Below are positions 43,527-51,819 of a stretch of DNA of 64,000 bases, one piece after another. Each line of letters starts with the position of its first letter. Position 1 is the stretch's first letter. A program made the position numbers and the translations under genes. A model generated the notes under the pieces. The model searched no databases and was not told where the DNA came from. It was given only the letters and a program-made list of their open reading frames with translations. Source of the stretch: JAAZZY01 sp964612505 (GTDB lineage: Bacteria; Chlamydiota; Chlamydiia; Chlamydiales; JAAZZY01); NCBI GenBank assembly GCA_964612505.1, contig CAZTEX010000001.1, positions 62,001-126,000 of the forward strand. The letters are read 5' to 3'.

Positions 43527-43888
43527 CAATGTCGCCATTCTTAGAAATTCTTTCTTGGATTGCTGTTGCCATCTTGTCTGTCAGCTATTGGTTTCAAATT
43601 TGGAAAGTCCACGTTCATAAAGAGGTTCGAGATCTATCGCTTTCTTTCAATATCTTGTCTGCGATTGGATTTGGGGTCTTAGGAATTACCGCATTCGCAG
43701 AACACTCGATTATTTTTCTAGTCAAACAAATCACAACAACAATTCCTATTCTCGTTATCATCGCCCAGATTCTATATCACCAAGGAGATCGTTGGCATGA
43801 CAGAAAAGATGGCAGTTGTGCAGGCTGTAATGAAGAACTGGAGATATATTGGGCCTTTTGCCCTTTTTGTGGAAAAAAAGGGCGGTAA
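43523..43888 (+). CDS. PQ-loop/SemiSWEET-like membrane protein with C-terminal zinc ribbon
   Basis: This 121-residue protein has three hydrophobic helices (about 7-26, 41-58 and 63-83) in the arrangement of half-SWEET or PQ-loop proteins, with SYWFQIWKVHVHKEVRDLSL (about 21-40) in the place of the PQ motif. A soluble tail contains two CxxC pairs, C99-C102 (CAGC) and C113-C116 (CPFC), forming a probable zinc ribbon. The fusion is not one I know. The ATG overlaps the stop of the GT17-like gene (ATGA), with AGGA eight bases upstream. It could transport a sugar or sugar precursor for the upstream enzyme. Confidence 0.68.
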   Translation: MTMSPFLEILSWIAVAILSVSYWFQIWKVHVHKEVRDLSLSFNILSAIGFGVLGITAFAEHSIIFLVKQITTTIPILVIIAQILYHQGDRWHDRKDGSCAGCNEELEIYWAFCPFCGKKGR

Positions 43889-43892
43889 GGTT

Positions 43893-44420
43893 CTATTGCT
43901 GATTCGACTTTTCCATTAGATCTTCAAAAATGTCTTCCATCATCTCGTTGCTTTCATTGAATTTTCTGAGAGCTAAAATAATTTCCCTCAAACCAAAAGT
44001 AAGTCCCGTAATGACTAGTAGGGTGCCCAAAATCAAAAGACAGATTGCGACATGGGCAAGAAATGGGTGAAAATAAGTCAAAAGGGTACAAAGGGAAGCA
44101 CCACTAAACAGGAAAATAGCACAATATTCAAAAACAATTCCCCATCTTAAAAGAGTTGCTCTTTTAGAGTTAGTGTAATAGAGGTGCTTGTTCCACTGCT
44201 GATCTAGTTTATGGTAAAATTGCTTAAAGTCATCATTGGGGTTTTTTAGAGTTTCGTATTTAATTTCTATCAGATTGTCTTGTCTTTTTCTTAAGAAGGT
44301 CAGGATGGAGATGAGTCGGTTATTAAAAATCATAGAGAGAAGGGTGCAAGCGGGGATCATTACTATGGGAAGTACCGATGCTGAAACTATCTGCTCTGAA
44401 ATTAAGTTGGTGATAATCAT
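43893..44420 (-). CDS. DUF2721-like membrane protein
   Basis: This 175-residue protein has two N-terminal hydrophobic stretches (ASVLPIVMIPACTLLSMIF, about 13-31) and two central ones (about 92-115 and 121-145), with a cytosolic linker between them that contains a conserved-looking block (NRLISILTFLRKRQDNL). The arrangement agrees with DUF2721 proteins, whose function is unknown. The C-terminus is acidic (EDIFEDLMEKS). It is convergent with the PQ-loop gene. Confidence 0.68.
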   Translation of the reverse strand: MIITNLISEQIVSASVLPIVMIPACTLLSMIFNNRLISILTFLRKRQDNLIEIKYETLKNPNDDFKQFYHKLDQQWNKHLYYTNSKRATLLRWGIVFEYCAIFLFSGASLCTLLTYFHPFLAHVAICLLILGTLLVITGLTFGLREIILALRKFNESNEMMEDIFEDLMEKSNQQ

Positions 44421-44617
44421 AAAATGCGTTTGTTATTTAAAAATAATTCCAATAGCTTATATGGGATTAAAAGCAAATCTTTATAAGTGAAGTTCTTCTT
44501 TGAATTTCAAAAAATATTTTATCTTAAAATCCAGAAATTAATGATTTTTTAAATGGGTTTTGCTTTAGAAAAAGGGATCTCTTTACTTATAATCAATTTT
44601 AAATATTAGAGGAATAA

Positions 44618-45559
44618 ATGCGCGTTTTTATCGCTTTGGTTTTAACTGTACTTGGCTGGAGTTCTTCTTTTATTTTTATTAGAATAGGCCTTGAGAGCTA
44701 TTCAGCCATTATCGTCACTTTTGGTAGATACCTGCTTGCAGCACTTATTTCTTTAGTGATTTATTATTTTTTACCTAACAAGACGAAAATTCCCTTTTAT
44801 GTGAGAATCCGGGCTGTACTTTGTGGCATGCTTGGAATGGGAATCTATAGCTTAGTCACGGGGCTTGGCGAGGTGACAGTGCCCGCTTCGATAGCAGGCT
44901 TTATTTTAGGTCTTGTCCCTTTGCTTACCTCCCTTTTGGCTACTTTTTTGTTTAAAGAAGCTTTATCCAAACGGTTAATGGTGGGAATGGGACTTAGCTT
45001 ACTTGGGCTTTCCATTATCGCATATAGTGGCCATCAGGAAGCTACCTTTGGGTTAGGAATACTGTGGATCGTTGCATCAGCAGTTTGCGCTGTTACTTAT
45101 ACTTTAGTGCAAAAGCCCGTTATCAAAAAAATGACGCCCGCAGAGTTTGTTTGCCATGGTCTTTGGGGAGCTGCTTTATTTTTAGGGATATTGTTTTGGA
45201 TCAATCCAGGCAATGCTGTGGAGCAATTTCAACAAGCTAAGCTTTCGGCAACTTTATCCATCTTCTACCAAGCAATTATGCCATCTATCGTCGCTTTCTT
45301 TGGTTGGAGTTATGCTTTAGCACGCATTAACATTGCAAAAGCGGGGCTTGCTCTTTATACAATGCCTTTAGTGACCGCCTTCTTAGCTTATATCATCTTA
45401 GGTGAAAAACCCAGTTTTTTATCTGGGTCGGGGATGACGTTAGCCTTTTTAGGCTCTTTAATAGGTTCTATAAGAATACCAATTCGCAAAGTCATGTCTG
45501 TTCGAGTTACTACGACTGAGATCACCAGCACGCCGACGGTGGCAGAGAAGACAGAATAG
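44618..45559 (+). CDS. DMT-superfamily (EamA) transporter, second copy
   Basis: This 313-residue protein has ten membrane helices in two EamA halves: FIALVLTVLGWSSSFIFI (3-20) begins the first half and the second begins near 140 (LGILWIVASAVCAVTYTL). VTVPASIAGFILGLVPLLTSL is typical of the exporter-like branch. It shares the fold of the transporter at 14 kb. The last 16 residues (VRVTTTEITSTPTVAEK) look unlike a transporter tail; they are read from DNA that is antisense to the end of hemF. GAGGA precedes the ATG. Substrate unknown. Confidence 0.86.
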   Translation: MRVFIALVLTVLGWSSSFIFIRIGLESYSAIIVTFGRYLLAALISLVIYYFLPNKTKIPFYVRIRAVLCGMLGMGIYSLVTGLGEVTVPASIAGFILGLVPLLTSLLATFLFKEALSKRLMVGMGLSLLGLSIIAYSGHQEATFGLGILWIVASAVCAVTYTLVQKPVIKKMTPAEFVCHGLWGAALFLGILFWINPGNAVEQFQQAKLSATLSIFYQAIMPSIVAFFGWSYALARINIAKAGLALYTMPLVTAFLAYIILGEKPSFLSGSGMTLAFLGSLIGSIRIPIRKVMSVRVTTTEITSTPTVAEKTE

Positions 45560-46319
45560 CTTCTGGATTTCCATTTGATTGGAATCCAAATTTTGTTCCT
45601 CTATCATAAAGTAGATTGAATTCCACATAATGAGCTCTTTGCTTATTTTGTAGTTCTTTATCCCCCTCTGAAAATGGCATATGAATACGCCGCTTGTAGA
45701 TAGGCATAATGGCATCTACAAGACTTAAGCCAACCGCTTTCCATAACTTTAAATCGTTTTGAAGATGCCCTGTATTGAAATAATCAAAGAATATTCCACC
45801 AACACCTCGCTCCTTTTTTCGATGAGGGATATAAAAGTATTCTTTGGCTTTAGCAGAAAATTGCGGATACAAAGTAGGGTCAAATGGGTCTAAGGTGTTT
45901 TTAGCGCAATCATGAAATTCTTCAGTGTCTTGCTTATAAAAAAAACCCATTGGAGTTAAATCATATCCTCCTCCAAACCAAAACTGTTTTTCTGTTTCAA
46001 TATATCTCACATTCATGTGCACAGTCGGAGCGTGAGGATTCATCATATGAGTAATGAGACTTACTCCTGTTGCAAAAAAAGGACCACTACTTTCTTTGAA
46101 TGGAAGGGTGTTTCCAGATACAGCAGAAAAATGAACGGCCGCCTTTTCAAAAATATGTCCTCTTAAATTTCCCATAATACCTCCACCGGAACCTGTGGGA
46201 TAATCCCAGGGTTTGAAAGAAAACTTTTCAGAGGGTTCTAAAGACTCAAAAGCTGAGGTGATACGCTGTTGAAGTTCTTTTAGGAAGGAGGTGATTGATT
46301 CTTTACTTGGTTTATTCAT
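45522..46319 (-). CDS. hemF: Aerobic coproporphyrinogen III oxidase, C-terminally short
   Basis: HemF converts coproporphyrinogen III to protoporphyrinogen IX with O2. Signature motifs are GGGIMGNLRG, SSGPFFATGVS, HMNVRYIE, WFGGGYDLTP, and the C-terminal YVEFNLLYDRGTKFG. The product from ATG 46319 is 265 residues, against about 300 in E. coli. It ends at SLPPSACW, where other HemF proteins continue for roughly 30 residues (RW-containing tail). The stop codon follows directly and the next codons show more stops, so the loss is not a simple sequencing slip in an otherwise intact tail. It overlaps the convergent transporter by 38 bases. Function may be kept or reduced. Confidence 0.85.
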   Translation of the reverse strand: MNKPSKESITSFLKELQQRITSAFESLEPSEKFSFKPWDYPTGSGGGIMGNLRGHIFEKAAVHFSAVSGNTLPFKESSGPFFATGVSLITHMMNPHAPTVHMNVRYIETEKQFWFGGGYDLTPMGFFYKQDTEEFHDCAKNTLDPFDPTLYPQFSAKAKEYFYIPHRKKERGVGGIFFDYFNTGHLQNDLKLWKAVGLSLVDAIMPIYKRRIHMPFSEGDKELQNKQRAHYVEFNLLYDRGTKFGFQSNGNPEAILSSLPPSACW

Positions 46320-46515
46320 TGCAGCTCGTTCGATAAAATTATTTTTATAGCAGCTCATTTTATTTTGGTAAATATCGCATTGGGGTTCACGGATAAAATT
46401 CTTAGGATAAAAAAATTAATGAGCCAAGATATATTTTTTATGAATAAAAGATTGCTTAAATATTCAAAATTTCGGTATCTTACTTCTTCTCTTTTGAGAC
46501 ATTCTGGCCGATCAT

Positions 46516-46588
46516 GGGGGTATAGCTCAGCTGGTAGAGCATCTGATTTGCATTCAGAAGGTCAGGAGTTCGAACCTCCTTGCCTCCA
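46516..46588 (+). tRNA. tRNA-Ala (TGC)
   Basis: This 73-base cloverleaf has acceptor GGGGGTA/TGCCTCC including the G3:U70 wobble that identifies alanine tRNA. The anticodon loop is TTTGCAT (anticodon TGC), the T-arm AGTTCGAACCT and the discriminator A. It pairs with the following tRNA-Ile. Confidence 0.96.
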
Positions 46589-46598
46589 TTCATAAAGC

Positions 46599-46672
46599 GC
46601 GGTTATAGCTCAGTTGGTTAGAGCGCGACACTGATAATGTCGAGGTCCCAAGTTCAAGTCTTGGTAACCGCA
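46599..46672 (+). tRNA. tRNA-Ile (GAT)
   Basis: This 74-base cloverleaf has acceptor GCGGTTA/TAACCGC, D-arm AGCTCAGTTGGTTAGAGC, anticodon loop CTGATAA (anticodon GAT) and discriminator A. The Ala-Ile pair is often found in rRNA spacers in other bacteria; here no rRNA is nearby, as expected for chlamydiae. Confidence 0.96.
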
Positions 46673-46925
46673 AACTTTATTATACTTATAAATCCATTCA
46701 ATTCTTGTTTTTCATTCCTAATCTTTAGGTGGAAAAAAATGTTCATAGTGCAAAATATGAACTATTTGCGTCTTTTTTCAAGTTATTTTTTTTAAATATA
46801 AAAAATAAAAATTCTAAAAAAAACTTATTTTTAGGCCTTTACATAAATACTTGAAATATTTATTTGATAAAATTTAATTGAGTTTGCTAGTTTCCCGGCC
46901 ACTTTATTACAAGAAAGGAGGCCGC

Positions 46926-47123
46926 ATGGGTCCAGCATCACAGTTACTTAAAAATAAGACAAAAAAGAAAAAGAATCATTTTTATGGCTCCGTTTTAGGG
47001 AACCAAAAAACGGCAGTAGAAGGTTCTGTTTTTGAAGAATTTTTAGAAAATAGAATAATTCAGAAAAAACATGGCGAAATAGACATGAGCTTCTATGACC
47101 CATTTTACGAAGGATTAAAATAA
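46926..47123 (+). CDS. Small basic hypothetical protein
   Basis: I do not recognise this 65-residue protein. It begins MGPASQLLKNKTKKKKNHF, a strongly basic start, followed by a mixed middle and an acidic/aromatic end (DMSFYDPFYEGLK). The ATG has a perfect AAAGGAGG four bases upstream, making it a convincing gene in spite of its size. It is followed by a second small gene on the same strand. Upstream are about 250 AT-rich bases without another gene. Confidence 0.65.
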   Translation: MGPASQLLKNKTKKKKNHFYGSVLGNQKTAVEGSVFEEFLENRIIQKKHGEIDMSFYDPFYEGLK

Positions 47124-47141
47124 GGAGACAGATGTAATTTT

Positions 47142-47480
47142 ATGAGAATATCAGATAATTCGAAGGCAGAGAATCTCGGCGCTCCAAGCCCTAATACGAA
47201 GCAAAATACAATCAAAAATACTTTTATAGACCTTGTTGAAAGAACTATCGAGCAGCCAGAAAAACACTTGCATGAACTTTCTGAATTCTTCAATAACCTT
47301 TACCATAAAAAATGCCTAAAGAGTCAAATTATCCCACAAAAAGCGGGCGCTTTTGGGGCTTTATGGGATGGCGCTTCAGTCATAGTGAACTCAATGGAAT
47401 CTGATAGTGAACATCGTGCAAAAGAAGGGGATCTTACCCTTTTAAAAGATAGTTTAAATAAATTATTAATACTATTTTAA
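47142..47480 (+). CDS. Small hypothetical protein
   Basis: I do not recognise this 112-residue soluble protein. A helical core (FIDLVERTIEQPEKHLHEL) is followed by a Gly/Ala-rich segment (KAGAFGALWDGASVIV). It is 18 bases downstream of the preceding small gene; AAGGAG lies around the preceding stop, about 15 bases before this ATG, so initiation is probably weak or coupled. Both genes may form a two-gene unit of unknown role. Confidence 0.55.
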   Translation: MRISDNSKAENLGAPSPNTKQNTIKNTFIDLVERTIEQPEKHLHELSEFFNNLYHKKCLKSQIIPQKAGAFGALWDGASVIVNSMESDSEHRAKEGDLTLLKDSLNKLLILF

Positions 47481-47638
47481 TTAAAAAAAAGTTATTATAA
47501 AAACGTGGTTTATTTATAATTAACTATTAATTATCATTATTGTTTTTTAATAAAAACAGTTAATTTAACTTATTATGCCTAGATCAGTAGGCGAAAACTC
47601 TTGTTTAAAAAGATAAAAAAAATTACTATTATACGATC

Positions 47639-48355
47639 ATGACCATTTATAAATTTGAATCACACTCTATCCAAGACCTTCTTCAATACGTTGATAGCAA
47701 TACGCTATTTATCTTTGATATTGATCACACTCTGATCGAGCCTTCCCAAATTATCGGGAGTGCTCATTGGGAAAAATACTTAGCCAGTAAATTGATGAGC
47801 CAAGGCTTTACCTATCATGAAGCTTGTATACGAGCGTTTCATCAGTGGAGAACGATCCAACACTTAACGCAAGTAAAACCTGTTGAAACGGTGATTTATG
47901 AATTTATAAAAGCTATTCAAGCTTTAAATATCATCACTCTGGGTCTCACAGCCCGTGATGGAACGCTGTCACAACTTACTTTTGATCAACTTAATTCCGT
48001 TCAGCTATCTCATGCTTTTAATATGCATGGGGATTCTCACGATTTTAGTAGTAATTATCCATGTAGTTTTAGAAACGGGGCTGTTTTTTGTGGATTTAAT
48101 AAGAAAGATGAAGGTTTAAAGTTATTTCTGGAGCACAGCAAATTAGAGCCTAAAAAAATCATCTTTGTCGATGATCAAAGAAGTCACGTTGATGAGCTAG
48201 AAGACTTATCTAGATCGATGAATATCGAATATGTCGGCATGACCTATCATGCTTCTGGGCATCATAAATTTGACCCTAAAATTGCTGACATCCAAGAAAA
48301 GTATTTACCCAAGTTAATTAGTGATCACGAAGCAATGGAGTTGCTTGAGGCTTAA
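47639..48355 (+). CDS. DUF2608 (HAD-like) protein
   Basis: This 238-residue protein has the HAD signature at FDIDHTLIEP (about 30-39), LTARDGTLSQ (about 102-111), the motif III-like NKKDEGL (about 155-161), and VDDQRSHVDEL (about 178-188). These are the DUF2608 features known from Legionella and Chlamydiae, where many copies carry signal peptides; this one does not. It is probably a phosphatase. The stop TAA and the next ATG overlap by one base (TAATG), so it is coupled to the TrmH gene. Confidence 0.8.
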   Translation: MTIYKFESHSIQDLLQYVDSNTLFIFDIDHTLIEPSQIIGSAHWEKYLASKLMSQGFTYHEACIRAFHQWRTIQHLTQVKPVETVIYEFIKAIQALNIITLGLTARDGTLSQLTFDQLNSVQLSHAFNMHGDSHDFSSNYPCSFRNGAVFCGFNKKDEGLKLFLEHSKLEPKKIIFVDDQRSHVDELEDLSRSMNIEYVGMTYHASGHHKFDPKIADIQEKYLPKLISDHEAMELLEA

Positions 48356-49107
48356 TGTCTAAACAATTAACCGCAAGTCAAACGATTGTGATGGGGTGTC
48401 ACACCTTAGAAGCGATTGCAGAACATTCTCCAGAGCGCATTCTTAAAGTCTTTTATCTAAACACATCGGCTAAATCACAACCCCGCAAAAAAAAGCTTTT
48501 AGATCATTTGCAGCGCTTAAGAAAAGAAATGCGCGTTACCACAAAAAATGACCTTGATAGAATTTGTGATTCTACCTCGCATCAAGGGATTGCAGCCGTT
48601 TTAAAACAACGTGAAATGGCCAGCGTAGAAGCTTTTATTAAAACAAATCAATCCAAACTGGTAGTAGCTCTAGATAGCATTTATGATCCACATAATTTGG
48701 GGGCTATTTTGCGCGCTTGTGAGTGCTTTGGGGTTGGTTTGGTTCTGTGGTCCAAAAATCGAGGAGCTCCACTTTCTGCTGTGGTGACTAAAACAAGTTC
48801 TTCCGCTTCAGAGTTTGTTCCTTTAAGTTTGGTGTCTAATCTTGCTACGGAGCTTGATAAATTTGTTAAAGCAGGTTATACGTTAATTGGCGCCCAAGTT
48901 ACAACAGACAGCCAAAATCTATTTAAGTATCATTTTCCTAAATTGTCTGTTCTTATTTTAGGAAGCGAAGGAGAGGGCATAGGGCCTATCTTAAAAAAGA
49001 AAATCAAAGCCTCTGTTTCTATCCCCATGCATGGCAAAATAGACTCTTTGAATGTTTCTCAAGCAGCAGCTGTCTGTATTGGCAAATGGGCTTCTCAAGA
49101 AGCTTAA
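48355..49107 (+). CDS. TrmH/SpoU-family RNA 2'-O-ribose methyltransferase
   Basis: This 250-residue SPOUT-fold methyltransferase has motif 1 LDSIYDPHNLGAILRACECF (about 97-116), motif 2 LILGSEGEGIGP (about 199-210) and motif 3 SIPMHGKIDSLNVSQAAAV (about 221-239). An N-terminal substrate-binding domain of the TrmH/RlmB kind precedes them. It most likely methylates a ribose 2'-OH in 23S rRNA (RlmB-like, G2251) or tRNA; the motifs do not decide which. It ends overlapping the convergent spermidine-synthase-like gene by four bases. Confidence 0.88.
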   Translation: MSKQLTASQTIVMGCHTLEAIAEHSPERILKVFYLNTSAKSQPRKKKLLDHLQRLRKEMRVTTKNDLDRICDSTSHQGIAAVLKQREMASVEAFIKTNQSKLVVALDSIYDPHNLGAILRACECFGVGLVLWSKNRGAPLSAVVTKTSSSASEFVPLSLVSNLATELDKFVKAGYTLIGAQVTTDSQNLFKYHFPKLSVLILGSEGEGIGPILKKKIKASVSIPMHGKIDSLNVSQAAAVCIGKWASQEA

Positions 49108-50012
49108 TTTTTTAAATTTTCAAGTTCAGATTCAATGTACTTAGGGCTGATAAAAGCACTTTTATGTACAGCGGGATTATAGTACTGAAGGCTAGAATCA
49201 ATTTTATTATAGCGATGGTTGATTTGCTTGTTTTCTGTAAAGTTTTTGGGTGTATTTACAAAGTTAATCGAAAAGGCTTTGATCCCTCCAATTTGACTTG
49301 GAGTCGCTGTGTAATAATAGTGAGAAGAATCATAAATCTTCGATAAGGTTTTATAAAAGCTTTTTAAAAGTTCTATTTGAGTAATAGGGCTTCCTGCTTG
49401 ACAGACAAGAATGCCATGGGGGGTTAATTTATTCTTACAATTCTCGTAAAAGTCTTTTTGAAAAAGAGTTTTAGCATGTTGCAGGGGGTCTGAAGAATTA
49501 ACAATAATTAAATCATAAGAGAGGTCTGTTTTTTTGATAAAATTCAAACCATCATCTAAAATGAGATGAACTTTGGGGTTTTCAAAAGCTCCAGCAGCAA
49601 GCTCACCAAAGTGGCGTTTACATAAATCAACCACTTTACCATCTAGCTCAACAACAATGATTTTTTCGATAAATGGATATTTTAATAGTTCTCTAGCGCA
49701 AGCTCCATCTCCACCACCAATAATTAAAACATTTTTAGGATTTGGGTGGATCATCATCGGAACATGCACTAACATTTCGTGATATATAAATTCATCCTTT
49801 TCAGAGAATTGGACAATATCATCCAACATTAAAACCTTACCCAGAGAATGGTTATTGAAAATGGTAATATTTTGATAACTGGATTGTTCAGAGATAATCT
49901 TGTCTTTAATTTGGAAAGTTTGAGTCCAATCATTAGTTAAATCTTTAGCAGACAAAAAGTGGATGTTAAGAAGCAAAAGTGCGAATAAACATCTTTTTAT
50001 AAGAAAGGGCAT
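49104..50012 (-). CDS. Exported spermidine synthase-like protein with altered active site
   Basis: This 302-residue protein has a signal peptide (MPFLIKRCLFALLLLNIHFL, cleavage near FLSA/KD) followed by a spermidine synthase fold. SAM-pocket motif IIGGGDGACAREL (97-109), VELDGKVV (121-128) and LDDGLNFI (152-159) are conserved. At the catalytic loop the usual DSTDPxGPA pattern is VNSSDPLQHA (171-180): the first Asp, thought to be the base, is Asn172, and the Gly-Pro is lost. Periplasmic placement and this change argue against normal spermidine synthesis. The frame opens at a GTG ten codons earlier, but a TATACT-like promoter element sits there, so I start at ATG 50012. Confidence 0.82.
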   Translation of the reverse strand: MPFLIKRCLFALLLLNIHFLSAKDLTNDWTQTFQIKDKIISEQSSYQNITIFNNHSLGKVLMLDDIVQFSEKDEFIYHEMLVHVPMMIHPNPKNVLIIGGGDGACARELLKYPFIEKIIVVELDGKVVDLCKRHFGELAAGAFENPKVHLILDDGLNFIKKTDLSYDLIIVNSSDPLQHAKTLFQKDFYENCKNKLTPHGILVCQAGSPITQIELLKSFYKTLSKIYDSSHYYYTATPSQIGGIKAFSINFVNTPKNFTENKQINHRYNKIDSSLQYYNPAVHKSAFISPKYIESELENLKN

Positions 50013-50068
50013 ATCAAAACTTTTTTTACTAAAAGTATACACCCGCTATAGGTTTTTAGGGTAGATAA

Positions 50069-51361
50069 TTACTTAAGGCGGGGGGTTATTTGAACTTTTT
50101 TGATTTGGCGATCTGTGGTGCTTAAAACTAGCAACTCAAAGTCATCATGACTAATTTTTAGGTTTGGAGAGGGGATCATTCCTGCTCGATGAATGATGTA
50201 TCCCCCAATGGTATCATAGTCACCCATTCGTGGAATCTTGATATGGCACTTTTGCTCAATTTCAAATAGGCTCATGCGTCCATCGACCACCCAAGAGTTT
50301 TTTTGTTGGGTAAATAGGTGCCCCTCGTCTTCATCATATTCATCGGCAATTTCGCCAACGATTTCTTCTAAAAGATCTTCAATAGTAACAATTCCTTCAA
50401 TAGCCCCAAATTCGTCTACAACTAAAGCTAGATGTTGTTGTTTTTGCAAAAACTCCTGCAGTAGGTGGGATATTTTTCGGGTTTCAGGGGTGTACAAGGC
50501 CTCTGTAACTAATTTCTCGATTGGCTCATTGAGTCGATCAAAGTCTTTATTTTCGTAGCTTTCTAGGTAGTAATGAAAAACATCTTTATAAAGCAAGACT
50601 CCTTTAATTTGATCGAGCGTCCCATTATAGACAGGAATTCGACTATAATTTTCTTCTTTCAAAATTTCAGCAGCTTGTTTAATAGAAGTCGATTGAGAGA
50701 GGGCAAAAACATCCATTCGTGGAACCATGACTTCTCGTACAATTCTTTCCTTAAATTTGAGAATAGCTTCGATCAGCATCCTATCATTTGCTTCCAAGTT
50801 TTTATCTGGAAGCGACTCTCTTAAGAGGTCATACATTTTTTCTTTGATTAATCGAAGGTGCTCCTTACTGGTGCTCTGTTGATTATAAATATACTGAGTA
50901 ATGCGCAAGAAGGGGTGTAAAATAGGGAAAACAATTGTTAGGTAGATAGAGGTGATAAACCCACCCATTAAAAAATGACTCTTAGCTTGCGATAAAGAGA
51001 GGATTCTTGGAAGCAAGTCGCTCAGTAAGATGTACACAAGAAAAAGTCCTAAGAGGATAAAAGGCAGGCTTGTCCAATCTAATTTATGCTCTCTTAAAGC
51101 AAGTGTTAATAAAAGGCTTGAGGCTCCAAAGCCAAAGCGAGCGATATTTTTAGCAAAAATGCAGCTAACGAAAAGGCCATTAAAAAAACGTTGGTGATAA
51201 GAGCGCTCATAGAGTTTTCCGTAGAAAAAAACAAAAGGGTGGGAGTCTAAATATTTTTTAGTGTCAATTTTTTGAGTTTTACGAAAAATTTGCGTAAGAA
51301 CACATAAAAAATATATTTGGATCGCAAAGAAAGCAATTAAGAGAAGTGCTATAAGTAGCAA
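50069..51361 (-). CDS. CNNM/CorC-type membrane protein (TlyC/HlyC-like)
   Basis: This 430-residue protein has a membrane DUF21-like region with four hydrophobic segments (about 2-22, 50-70, 78-105 and 125-148). Two CBS domains follow (about 205-330: REVMVPRMDVFALSQ, YSRIPVYNGTLDQIKGVLLY, HLALVVDEFGAIEGIVTIED) and a CorC/HlyC C-terminal domain. Such proteins are thought to be magnesium/cobalt or sodium efflux-associated; the older names hemolysin and TlyC have weak support. The gene is directly downstream of ybeY, a link common in bacteria and chlamydiae. Confidence 0.87.
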   Translation of the reverse strand: MLLIALLLIAFFAIQIYFLCVLTQIFRKTQKIDTKKYLDSHPFVFFYGKLYERSYHQRFFNGLFVSCIFAKNIARFGFGASSLLLTLALREHKLDWTSLPFILLGLFLVYILLSDLLPRILSLSQAKSHFLMGGFITSIYLTIVFPILHPFLRITQYIYNQQSTSKEHLRLIKEKMYDLLRESLPDKNLEANDRMLIEAILKFKERIVREVMVPRMDVFALSQSTSIKQAAEILKEENYSRIPVYNGTLDQIKGVLLYKDVFHYYLESYENKDFDRLNEPIEKLVTEALYTPETRKISHLLQEFLQKQQHLALVVDEFGAIEGIVTIEDLLEEIVGEIADEYDEDEGHLFTQQKNSWVVDGRMSLFEIEQKCHIKIPRMGDYDTIGGYIIHRAGMIPSPNLKISHDDFELLVLSTTDRQIKKVQITPRLK

Positions 51362-51370
51362 GCTATGACC

Positions 51371-51817
51371 TTATTTAGAAATTAGTTTACTATAATCTAA
51401 TAAATAATCCATTGATTTTTTCTCTGCAAGGCGCATCTTCTTTTGATCTTCTTTTTTTAGATCATCATAACCTAAAAAGTGAAGAACACCATGTACAAGA
51501 TATAAAGTGAGCTCTTGATAGAGAAGTTCAGGCTTCTTTTGACAGTAGTCGACGGCTGCTTGCGTTGAAACGAAGATCTCTCCCAAAAAGCATGGGGATG
51601 TGTTTAAAGGGTCTACTTGAATCGAAATGCAATCTGTAGGTGATGGATCGTTGAAATGCTGAAGATGGAGATCGCAAATTGTTTCTTGATCTACAAAGTA
51701 GATCATAATTTCGTCACAAGTTGCATTTTCGATTTCTAAAACAGCTTTAACAACCTCTTTCACAGAGGGTATGTTAATGGAAATCAAGCTTTGAAGATTT
51801 TCAACGGAGATTTCCAA
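51371..51817 (-). CDS. ybeY: Endoribonuclease YbeY
   Basis: This 148-residue protein has the YbeY zinc motif HGVLHFLGYDD (about 109-119), with three metal ligands as expected (HxxxHxxxxD-like), and FNDPSPTDCISIQ (about 56-68). It matures 16S rRNA and serves in ribosome quality control. Length is typical. It lies two bases after the tiny basic-protein gene and is followed by the CorC-type gene, one transcription unit by spacing. Confidence 0.93.
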   Translation of the reverse strand: MEISVENLQSLISINIPSVKEVVKAVLEIENATCDEIMIYFVDQETICDLHLQHFNDPSPTDCISIQVDPLNTSPCFLGEIFVSTQAAVDYCQKKPELLYQELTLYLVHGVLHFLGYDDLKKEDQKKMRLAEKKSMDYLLDYSKLISK

Positions 51818-51819
51818 GG

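Noticed and set aside
45458..45715. An 85-codon frame antisense at the end of the DMT gene
   Set aside because: It is a different frame of the hemF region and has no ribosome site; it was considered as a lost hemF tail but does not resemble one.
46516..46672. tRNA-Ala/tRNA-Ile pair as a sign of an rRNA operon
   Set aside because: No 16S or 23S sequence flanks the pair; in chlamydiae these tRNAs are separate from the rRNA genes.
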